Positions 45,001 to 52,245 of a stretch of DNA of 64,000 bases are shown piece after piece. Within the stretch, counting starts at the first letter, position 1. The number at the start of each line of letters is the position of its first letter. Made by a program: the position numbers and the translations under genes. The notes under the pieces are model-generated. The model did no database searches and had not been told where the DNA came from. It worked only from the letters and a program-made list of their open reading frames with translations. Source of the DNA: Veillonellaceae bacterium SB90 (GTDB lineage Bacteria; Bacillota; Negativicutes; Selenomonadales; Selenomonadaceae); contig CABJCJ010000007.1 in NCBI GenBank assembly GCA_902364065.1, positions 25,285 to 89,284 on the forward strand, in the 5' to 3' direction.

Positions 45001-45837
45001 CCACCGTGATAACCACCGGCAACACTTCCCGCATACAGAGTCGTCGTGCCGGAAATGGTAAGTATATTATCCGTCACATTGCCGCCGGAGCTTCCTACAT
45101 AGCCTCCCGCTACGTAAGGGGACGAGTTGGGGATAGATTCTCCAACCGTGCCATTATCAATGGTTACCGTATTTCCTGCCGCATTGCCGCTTCCCTTTTC
45201 AACATAGCCGCCTGCAACCTCACGATCCGCCGCGCTGCCGGTCAAGATAACGGAGTTATGATTGGCATTGCTCGCATTGCCCATAGCATAGCCGCCGTAA
45301 ACCGCCTGCGTTTTACTATTGTTTTGTACGGTGACTTCATTCGAAGAAGCATCGCCCTCATCGGAAGTACCGCCGGCGATAATGGATTCATTCGTCGTGC
45401 TGTCAACAATTACCTTGTTATTTTTCGATGTTCCAGTACCGCCGCCCGAGATATAATTACTGACGGTAGTCCCCGTAACGGTCACGGTATTTCCGGATGT
45501 CTCCTTCTCACTGCCTTGATATCCATAAATACTTTGCCAGCCATCCCCTTTGCTGATTTTCTGCTCAGGAGCAGATGTATCGTTGCGATTGGAAATGACC
45601 GCCTCTGTATTATCTACTATCACAACATTCCCAGAAGAATACTTTGACTCATGATGGCCTTCATAGTCATATGGGATAACATAAGTCTCAGCAAAAACCG
45701 GAGTGCCGCCCATCATCAAGCTTGCCACCACGGCCAGTGCCAGCTGGCGTTTGGCGGCTTTGCCGTATTTTTTATACTGTCCCCCCCCTGCTGGACAGAT
45801 AACCGCATTTCATCATTTCATGGTTCCTTTTTTTCAT
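42039..45837 (-). CDS. autotransporter with frame-interrupting G8 tract (phase-off)
   Basis: A type V secreted protein of about 1265 residues. The passenger is built of imperfect repeats such as NTVTIDNGTV, SGGTI and AGGYxxxG, typical of a surface beta-helix. The last 260-280 residues form an autotransporter barrel ending in NIWAAYHF with the terminal Phe. The reading frame is open only from about 45731. The natural start is ATG 45837 (GGGAGG eight bases upstream), encoding MKKRNHEMMKCGYLSSR, but the run of eight C/G at 45781-45788 shifts the frame. With seven or ten G the start joins KYGKAAKRQLALAVVASLM and a signal peptide ending PVFA-ET. A 27-bp tandem duplication (43512-43565) encodes TLLAAGDSR twice. 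Confidence 0.85.
45781..45788 (-). repeat. homopolymeric G8 tract, probable phase-variation switch
   Basis: Eight consecutive G on the coding strand, inside the signal-peptide region of the autotransporter and 47 bases after its probable ATG. Slipped-strand gain or loss of one base changes the frame. Confidence 0.75.
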
Positions 45838-46011
45838 CTTCTGAGCCTCCCGTTGTCCGTGGATTCTTGTTTTATCTCAGATGAATTTGCTCTTTTCGTC
45901 TTCTTGTAGAATCATCATAAACCGCTAAAAAAACGCGTGGAGCAAAATGGCACGAAAGGGCGACTTTTTGTCATGAAAAGACAATATTCTCTTTTATCCG
46001 CCGTTGCAGCA

Positions 46012-46042
46012 TAAAAAACACCCGCTTGTTCAGCGAGTGCTT
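46012..46042 (-). terminator. terminator of the tannase gene
   Basis: GCACTCGC/GCGGGTGT stem with a seven-base loop and TTTTTT on the minus strand. Nearly the same sequence as the autotransporter terminator. Confidence 0.75.
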
Positions 46043-46069
46043 TTCTCAACATATGTGTGCAGCAGCTCT

Positions 46070-47815
46070 TTATTTTTTGCTGCCGGCTTTGCAGATCTGG
46101 TCGGCCCAGGCGAAGAGTTCGTCGAGGTCGTAATCGCCTGCATGACCCTTGCCCCACGGCGAGGCAAAGTTGACATCATAGCCGGCATTCTGCAGCTTGA
46201 GCGCCAGTACCGCCGGCACGGCCAGGCAGGTATCGCGGTCCTTCGCGCCGTGGCGGATGCGCCAGTGCGGGGCAACCGTCACGCCTTTCTGACCGATATA
46301 GTAGAGCGGGTTCAGGCGCTTGATGTCCTCCCACGGGGCCAGCTTCGTGCCGGGCTTCGTGGTGCGCGTCAGCGAGAAGCCCGTGAAGTCGCGCGGCTCA
46401 TTCGCCGTCGTGCCGAATTCATCGTTCTCACCCGAGCTCAGGTCGAATTTGTCAAAGGCAGGCGTGGCCTTGAGCCGCGTTGCCCATGGCGCATACTTCG
46501 TGAGATCGACGTCTACGACCTTGCCGTCTTCAATGGTCAGCCAGTCAAGGTCAGAAAGATCCTCACCGGCATCGAGCGCCGTCTGTGCAGAAGCCGCATA
46601 AATGGACTTGATGTAGTCAGCAAAGCTGCCCGTGCCGTCCTTCTCGAGCGTCAGAGCCTCGCCATCGGCATCCTTGAGGTTCAGGCTGTTGATGTACGCC
46701 GGGTAGAGCGCCTTGAGCTGGCCCGACGCCACCTTCTGCGCATCGGTGAGCGGCGTGGCGGCGGCCGTCTCCGTCGGCGCATTGTCCGGACGGTTCGTCA
46801 CGGTATCCGTTGCTCCGTCACCTGCCTCCGGCATGGCTCCCAGCGGCGGCAGCTTGCCATCGGCACCATCCATGTTCGTTCCTGCACCCGGTTTCATCAG
46901 CGGCATCATGACGCCGCTGCTCTGATAGGCCTCGTTGACGCCATTGAACATCCACTCATAGGCCATGTCCGCATGGTCGAGGTCGGTAATCGGACAGTAA
47001 TCCTGAGAAGCGAAGATATCATCACGCTCACTGGCCGCACCGATTGCCTTGAGCTCCGCATCATAATCCCGGCTGTTGCCCGTTGCGCCCAGCAGGGCTG
47101 AGAGCGCACCGCCGGCACTCGTGCCGTTTGAGATGATCTTTTCCGTATCGCCGGCCGGCAGGCGTCCCTTGTTGTAGCGCAGGTAGCGCACAGCCGCCTT
47201 GTAATCGACGATCAGCGCCGGTGCCTTGCCGACATACGTCGTGCCGTCCGTCCCCACCGTCGTACGGCCGCGGATTGCAGGTGCGGCGACAACATACCCC
47301 TTGGAGAGCGCGACGAGCGATGCATTGGCGCCGCCGCTCATACGGTCATTGGCGCTCGGCTCCTTGATCTCGCCCGGCATGTAGCCGCCCACGCCATTCG
47401 GCAGGAAAATCGGGGCCGTCTTTTTCGTATAGCCGTTGACCGTACCGCCAGCCTTGAAATAAGCCTCGGGGATGAAGATGCTCATCGATTCTGCTTCCAC
47501 GGAAGCCGGTTTCGATACGTAAACGATGTTGCGGTAAGCGCGAAACGCGACATCTTCGCCATTTAGCTTCAGCGTTTCCTTCGTATAGGCATTCTTATCG
47601 AATTTCAGGCTGTACGTCTTCTGCTTGGCGGCCGCAGCCGTCTTTGTCGTCGCGGCAGCAACGCTCGTCTCCTGTACGGCCGTCTTCGCCACGGCAGCGG
47701 CCGGCACGGCCTGCACCGAGGCATCTGCCGCCGCAGCCTGGCTGATCCCCGGCGCAAACGGCACGGTCAGGGCGCTGACGGCCAGCATCGTCAATACGTA
47801 ACGTTTCAAACTCAT
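46070..47815 (-). CDS. secreted subtype-B tannase (tannin acyl hydrolase)
   Basis: A 581-residue exported alpha/beta hydrolase. The N-terminal signal peptide (LKRYVLTMLAVSALTVPFAPGISQA) and an Ala-rich linker precede the catalytic domain. ISNGTSAGGALSALLGATGNSRDYDAEL holds the nucleophilic Ser in the pentapeptide GTSAG, and IGAASERDDIFASQDYCPITDLDHADMAYEW is the tannase family block. WRIRHGAKDRDT supplies the catalytic Asp and GHAGDYDLDELF the His. These enzymes release gallic acid from tannins and gallate esters. Secretion past the inner membrane is expected, with final location unknown. The ATG at 47815 is preferred over an upstream start. Confidence 0.85.
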   Translation of the reverse strand: MSLKRYVLTMLAVSALTVPFAPGISQAAAADASVQAVPAAAVAKTAVQETSVAAATTKTAAAAKQKTYSLKFDKNAYTKETLKLNGEDVAFRAYRNIVYVSKPASVEAESMSIFIPEAYFKAGGTVNGYTKKTAPIFLPNGVGGYMPGEIKEPSANDRMSGGANASLVALSKGYVVAAPAIRGRTTVGTDGTTYVGKAPALIVDYKAAVRYLRYNKGRLPAGDTEKIISNGTSAGGALSALLGATGNSRDYDAELKAIGAASERDDIFASQDYCPITDLDHADMAYEWMFNGVNEAYQSSGVMMPLMKPGAGTNMDGADGKLPPLGAMPEAGDGATDTVTNRPDNAPTETAAATPLTDAQKVASGQLKALYPAYINSLNLKDADGEALTLEKDGTGSFADYIKSIYAASAQTALDAGEDLSDLDWLTIEDGKVVDVDLTKYAPWATRLKATPAFDKFDLSSGENDEFGTTANEPRDFTGFSLTRTTKPGTKLAPWEDIKRLNPLYYIGQKGVTVAPHWRIRHGAKDRDTCLAVPAVLALKLQNAGYDVNFASPWGKGHAGDYDLDELFAWADQICKAGSKK

Positions 47816-47840
47816 AGTATCCCCATCCTTCCTTGTCAAC

Positions 47841-47880
47841 AAAAAAGAAAACCGCCGTCCTTTCCGGAATAGCGGTTTTT
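47841..47880 (-). terminator. terminator of the small exported-protein gene
   Basis: AAAACCGC/GCGGTTTT stem, with CTTTTTT following on the minus strand. Confidence 0.7.
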
Positions 47881-47928
47881 AATTCTCTATATGCAATGTC
47901 ACTTGGCGGCTCATCGGAGCCGATTCAT

Positions 47929-48366
47929 TCAGGAAAGAAGACCGGCAGCCGGCTTGATGACAGCGGCCGTCGTTGCCTCTTTCTGCGCGTTCCTGACTAC
48001 ATTCGCTGCCTTCTTGTCCTTGGAAGAAGCAACTTCCTCCGGAGCCGGATTCTTGGCATCATTCCGAGCCGGCGCCTTGGCATTCTGCTGCGCATTGCGC
48101 TCCGGGACCGGATTCTTTGTCGTATTCTTGTTATTCTCCACAGCCGGAGCTTTTTCCTTCTGCGCTGCCGATTTATTTTTATCGTTTTTATCGCTGGTCT
48201 GGTTCGGCTGAATCTGCGGATCCTTCTGGATCTGCTGATTGTAATCCGCCGGCTCACGTCCTGCATCCTTTGCCGATGCCGCAAACGACGTGCTTGCCAC
48301 CCCCAATGCCATGAAACCCGCCATCATCATCGTCAGGCCCTTCTGCCAACGCTTCTCTTTCATCAT
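47929..48366 (-). CDS. small exported protein, low complexity
   Basis: A 145-residue protein of unknown function. Residues 1-33 are a signal peptide (KGLTMMMAGFMALGVASTSFAA). The mature part is rich in Lys, Asn, Gln and Ala (QIQKDPQIQPNQ, AQKEKAPAVENNKN) and appears disordered, with no cysteine. GAGAGGG lies six bases before the ATG. It sits between the tannase gene and another small exported protein whose signal peptide is similar; both may be envelope proteins. Confidence 0.75.
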   Translation of the reverse strand: MMKEKRWQKGLTMMMAGFMALGVASTSFAASAKDAGREPADYNQQIQKDPQIQPNQTSDKNDKNKSAAQKEKAPAVENNKNTTKNPVPERNAQQNAKAPARNDAKNPAPEEVASSKDKKAANVVRNAQKEATTAAVIKPAAGLLS

Positions 48367-48445
48367 ATCAAACCCTCTCAATCCAAATGCATGATCATCT
48401 TTGCCGTCAAAAGCGGCGTTTTGTTCTCTGCGGCTATCCTGCCCG

Positions 48446-48721
48446 TCAGGTGTTCTTGGCAAGGACAGCGCCGACGACAGCGCCGACAACGGCAGCCGTT
48501 GCCATTTCACCCGTGGAGTAGCTCTTTTTCGTCTCCTTGCGGTGCGTGCGCTTCGGCGGCTGCGGCTTATGCAGGTCGCGGTCATGATCCTGCTCAATGC
48601 GCGGCGGATCGTAGTTGCGGTGGCTGGCAGCCTCTGCCGAGGCCGAAAGCGTCGTACTCAGGATGCCAAAGCTCATGATGCCGACCAGTACGGCGGCAAT
48701 CCCTTTTTTCCACTTCATCAT
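48446..48721 (-). CDS. small exported protein with C-terminal Ala/Val/Gly helix
   Basis: A 91-residue protein of unknown function. The signal peptide is KWKKGIAAVLVGIMSFGILSTTLSASAEA. A basic and proline-rich middle (HKPQPPKRTHRKETKK) follows, then a C-terminal helix EMATAAVVGAVVGAVLAKN that resembles a glycine-zipper membrane segment. GGGAGAG lies before the ATG. The signal segment is built like that of the neighbouring exported protein, suggesting a shared export and envelope role. Confidence 0.72.
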   Translation of the reverse strand: MMKWKKGIAAVLVGIMSFGILSTTLSASAEAASHRNYDPPRIEQDHDRDLHKPQPPKRTHRKETKKSYSTGEMATAAVVGAVVGAVLAKNT

Positions 48722-48822
48722 GATAATCTCTCCCTTTCTTGTAACGAGAGTGTGTTCTCTTTTGATGATTGCAGTATACGGGAGCCGCCTTGCATTCGGC
48801 TTAGATGGCTGTTGGATTTCTG

Positions 48823-49683
48823 TTAAAACTGTGCCAGGAAGCGCTCGGCCAGCGAAGAGAGGTATTTGTCGCGCGGCCATATGGCCGCCAGCCTCGTTCT
48901 GAGCGCGGGCTCCTCAATCCGCTTGATGTGCAGGTTCTCATGCGCGGCGAGATCCACGGCTCCAGCCGGCGCAATGGCCACGCCAAGCCCGGCATTCGCC
49001 CAGAGGATGGTCGTGCGCGCATCATCATTGCGGCAGTAAATATCAGGAGAAAAGTCATGCGCCGCGCATGCATCCTGGATCAGTTGATGGAAACGGCGGT
49101 AGACGATCAGCGGCTTGGCCGCCAGCTCGTGAAGCGCGATGACGTCGCGCTCCGGCGCCCAGTCAAGCGCCGCGGCCATCGCCGCGATCATGGGCTCCGG
49201 GCGGCGGTAGCGGCAGTTGAAGCGCGCAGCGTTGAACGGCGTGCGGACAATGCCGATTTCAATGATGCCCTTTTCCAGCATGTCGATGAGCTGATACGTA
49301 TTGCCATCGTAAATCTCGAAATGGATGCCCGGGTATGCCTGACGGAATTTCTGCATGCCGGGGCTCAGCAGGATATTGCCCGAGGACGATACCGTGCCCA
49401 GCGTCAGCGTGCCGCTGAGTCCCCGCCGCAGATCATCGATCTCGCGCCTGGTTGTATCCGCCATATCCAGAAGCTGCCGCGCGCGGCGGGCCAGCATGCG
49501 CCCGGCATCCGTCAGCTCGATGTGATGCGGGCCCCGTTCAAAGAGCTTCATGCCAAGCTCAGACTCCAGGAGTTTCATCTGATTGCTGAGCGGCGGCTGC
49601 GCCATATGCAGCTTCCTGGCCGCTGCCGTGATCTGCCGTTCTTCCACGATTGTCAGGAAATAATGAAGTTGTTTTAAATCCAT
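48823..49683 (-). CDS. LysR-family transcriptional regulator
   Basis: A 286-residue regulator. Residues 1-60 are the winged helix (LHYFLTIVEERQITAAARKLHMAQPPLSNQMKLLESELGMKLFER). Residues 90-286 are the LysR substrate-binding domain (LTLGTVSSSGNILL, IVRTPFNAARF, WANAGLGVAIAPAGA). It resembles the GltC/CynR group. It lies upstream of the small exported proteins and tannase in the same orientation, so control of the tannase by a phenolic acid is possible. Confidence 0.88.
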   Translation of the reverse strand: MDLKQLHYFLTIVEERQITAAARKLHMAQPPLSNQMKLLESELGMKLFERGPHHIELTDAGRMLARRARQLLDMADTTRREIDDLRRGLSGTLTLGTVSSSGNILLSPGMQKFRQAYPGIHFEIYDGNTYQLIDMLEKGIIEIGIVRTPFNAARFNCRYRRPEPMIAAMAAALDWAPERDVIALHELAAKPLIVYRRFHQLIQDACAAHDFSPDIYCRNDDARTTILWANAGLGVAIAPAGAVDLAAHENLHIKRIEEPALRTRLAAIWPRDKYLSSLAERFLAQF

Positions 49684-49799
49684 ATATCCTCGCCTTCATA
49701 TTTTTAAAATATGATATTTATACTATTCAGATATAAAAAATATACTTGTCTTTCTTTTATCATAACAGTGTGCCGCATGAAAAACAAGCAGACCTTTCA

Positions 49800-50645
49800 T
49801 TATGGCAGAACTGGTACGGCAATGCGCGTGATATATTCGTCCGGATCCGCCGTGCTGAGATCCTCGAGGATGCTTTCTTCATACGAATATGGACCGGGAG
49901 AAATCTCCGGATGCGCAGCCAGATAAGCGCGCAGGCGGCCGTAAGCAGCAGATGTATCCATATAATCGCCTTTGAAATACGTCACGAGGTAGCGGCCCGC
50001 CGAACGCACGGCGGCAATTTCTGCCGGAACATGCTCCAGGCTTTTGTCCGTAAGCGTGAAAAACCGCGTGATGAGCGTTTCCTGTCCCGGCGCCAGGAAA
50101 TCGTCCCGGGCCACCAGTGCACCAAAGCCATAGCCTGTGTTGAGCCCGTTCGTAAGGATATAGCGCATATGCTCCATGATGATGCGCTCGACGCCATTCC
50201 AGTCCTCTGCGGCCATGGCAGCGCGCACGGGTGACGAATAGACAAGCGGCATGGCGGACATCTCCTCCTCCATCACCCGGTCGCAGACAATCGAGCGGGC
50301 ATGTGCGAGTATGGCACGCTGATTTTCCACCATGCGCTTCATGTCCTGCAGGCGCCGCAGTTCCTGCTGCAGCCATTCCTCCTGACTGGCCAGCAGCTTC
50401 TCGAGCCGCTCGGGACTGCGCGCGGCCATATAGCTCTTGATTTCTGACAAATCAAGCCCCATCTGGCGCAGCATGCGGATCATGATAAACGGATAGAGCT
50501 GCCGCACGGCATAACTGCGATAGCCGTTTTCCTCCACATGATCCGGCGAGAAGATCCCCTGTTCATCATAGTAATGCAGCGTGCGCTTGTTGACGCCGCA
50601 GATCCTGGCGAATTCTCCCGTGCGAAACCCCATCTTATGCGTCAT
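49800..50645 (-). CDS. MerR-family regulator with GyrI-like effector domain
   Basis: A 281-residue regulator. Residues 6-75 are the MerR winged helix (FRTGEFARICGVNKRTLHYYDEQGIFSPDHVEENGYRSY), followed by a coiled coil (LASQEEWLQQELRRLQDMKRMVENQRAIL) and a C-terminal region similar to multidrug-sensing GyrI-like domains. The shape is that of BmrR/BltR, which activate drug efflux. It is divergent from a MATE pump gene, 98 bases away, its probable target. Confidence 0.88.
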   Translation of the reverse strand: MTHKMGFRTGEFARICGVNKRTLHYYDEQGIFSPDHVEENGYRSYAVRQLYPFIMIRMLRQMGLDLSEIKSYMAARSPERLEKLLASQEEWLQQELRRLQDMKRMVENQRAILAHARSIVCDRVMEEEMSAMPLVYSSPVRAAMAAEDWNGVERIIMEHMRYILTNGLNTGYGFGALVARDDFLAPGQETLITRFFTLTDKSLEHVPAEIAAVRSAGRYLVTYFKGDYMDTSAAYGRLRAYLAAHPEISPGPYSYEESILEDLSTADPDEYITRIAVPVLP

Positions 50646-50660
50646 TTTTTACCTCCCTAT

Positions 50661-50692
50661 TGACATTACAGTTGCTGGATACTTTACGATAA
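50661..50692 (+). promoter_or_regulatory. MATE promoter with long spacer
   Basis: TTGACA (50661-50666) and TACGAT (50686-50691) are separated by 19 bases, the stretched spacing of MerR-activated promoters. It lies between the divergent MerR and MATE genes. Confidence 0.5.
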
Positions 50693-50743
50693 TTATAGCA
50701 CAAGCTTACATAAGCTTCATTCACCAGAAAGGACTGCGATATC

Positions 50744-52141
50744 ATGTCACAAATTCTTGCAACCGCATCACCGCTGGGACGTCACTTCACTTTGAAATCT
50801 CTGCTGCGCTTTGCAGCACCGTCCATCGGCATGATGATCATCATCTCCCTCTATACCGTGACCAATGGCATCTTCATCGGCCGCTATGCCGGCAGCGACG
50901 CGCTCGCCGCCTCCAATATCGTCTACCCGGCCATCAATCTCGTACTGGGGCTGGCCATCATGCTGGCCTCAGGCGGTTCTGCCCTCGTCGCCAAGAATCT
51001 CGGCGAAGGCGAGCCTGAGGCCGCGCGGCGGCGCTTCACCATGCTCACCATCGCCACGGCCGTCTTCTCAGGCGTACTGGCGCTGCTGGCCTTTGCCGCA
51101 GGAGACAGTCTTCTCTTCCTGCTCGGTTCCTCCGCCGAACTCCTCAACGACTGCCGCAGCTATCTCTACGCGCTCCTGCCGTTCTTCCCGTTCGCTGCGC
51201 TCATGATTCTCTTCAATGCCTTCTTCATCGCAGACGGCCGCCCCAGCCAGGGATTCATCGTCTCCGTACTCGCCGGCCTGACCAATGCCGGGCTCGATTA
51301 CCTGTTCCTCGCCCATCTCGGCCTCGGCGTAATGGGCGCCGGACTGGCAACCGGCCTTGCCGACGTGCTGGCGGCTGCCATCGGACTGATCTACTTCCAG
51401 CGTTACAGCCGCATCCTGCATTTCGCGCGCCCGCGCATGGAATGGTCCGCACTCGGGCAGGCCATGTACAACGGCAGCTCAGAACTCATCACGCAGCTCT
51501 CGGTCGGCATCACGACCTTCCTGTTCAACATCCTGACCTTCCGCTATGCCGGCGCCGACGGCGTCGCGGCCATCTCCGTCATCCTCTATGCCGAGATGCT
51601 GCTGACAGCCGTCTACATGGGCTTTACGAACGGCGTCGCCCCGATTTTCTCCTACCGCTTCGGTGCGCGGGACTTTAAGGAGCTGCGCCGCCTCGTCCGC
51701 CTGAGCCTGACGATCATCGCGGGCGGTGCGCTGCTCTCCTTCAGCCTCTCGCATCTGCTTGCTGAGCCGCTCGTCTCGCTGTTCCTGCCGCAGGGCGGCC
51801 ACGTCTGCGAGCTCACGCGCCAGGGCTTTGCGCTCTTCTCCTTCACGTTCCTGCTCTGCGGGTTCAACCTCTTCATCTCCGGCTTCTTCACGGCCATCTC
51901 AGACGGCCGCACATCCGCGCTGATGTCGTTTGCCCGCAACCTGCTCGGCATCGTCTTCTTCCTTTTGACCCTGCCCCGGATGTTCGGGCTCTCCGGCGTC
52001 TGGCTCGCCGTACCGGCTGCCGATATCACGGCCCTGCTCTTCGGCATCTTCCTGCTCACCAGCAGGATGCGCGAGTTCAAGGATATGGATGCGGCACAGA
52101 AAGAAATCCGCCTGACCGGTATCCATGGCAGGAATGCCTGA
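50744..52141 (+). CDS. MATE-family multidrug efflux protein
   Basis: A 465-residue inner-membrane antiporter with 12 segments in two halves. It starts LGRHFTLKSLLRFAAPSIGMMIIISLYTVTNGIFIGRYAGSDALAASNIVYP, the NorM/MepA-type first bundle, and the second half begins NGSSELITQLSVGITTFLFN. It exports cationic drugs or dyes using Na+ or H+. RBS AAAGGA; controlled probably by the divergent MerR regulator. Confidence 0.92.
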   Translation: MSQILATASPLGRHFTLKSLLRFAAPSIGMMIIISLYTVTNGIFIGRYAGSDALAASNIVYPAINLVLGLAIMLASGGSALVAKNLGEGEPEAARRRFTMLTIATAVFSGVLALLAFAAGDSLLFLLGSSAELLNDCRSYLYALLPFFPFAALMILFNAFFIADGRPSQGFIVSVLAGLTNAGLDYLFLAHLGLGVMGAGLATGLADVLAAAIGLIYFQRYSRILHFARPRMEWSALGQAMYNGSSELITQLSVGITTFLFNILTFRYAGADGVAAISVILYAEMLLTAVYMGFTNGVAPIFSYRFGARDFKELRRLVRLSLTIIAGGALLSFSLSHLLAEPLVSLFLPQGGHVCELTRQGFALFSFTFLLCGFNLFISGFFTAISDGRTSALMSFARNLLGIVFFLLTLPRMFGLSGVWLAVPAADITALLFGIFLLTSRMREFKDMDAAQKEIRLTGIHGRNA

Positions 52142-52166
52142 CAGCCAGGCGCAGATGTTTTACAGA

Positions 52167-52182
52167 TGTTTCACGTGAAACA
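52167..52182. other. parS site 1
   Basis: TGTTTCACGTGAAACA, the perfect 16-bp ParB (Spo0J) binding palindrome, located between the MATE gene and the glutamate synthase operon. Confidence 0.93.
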
Positions 52183-52245
52183 AAATCAGCCTTTCCACTT
52201 CGCAGCGGAAAGGCTGATTTTTTATTGCATGTGCTCCGATATGCC

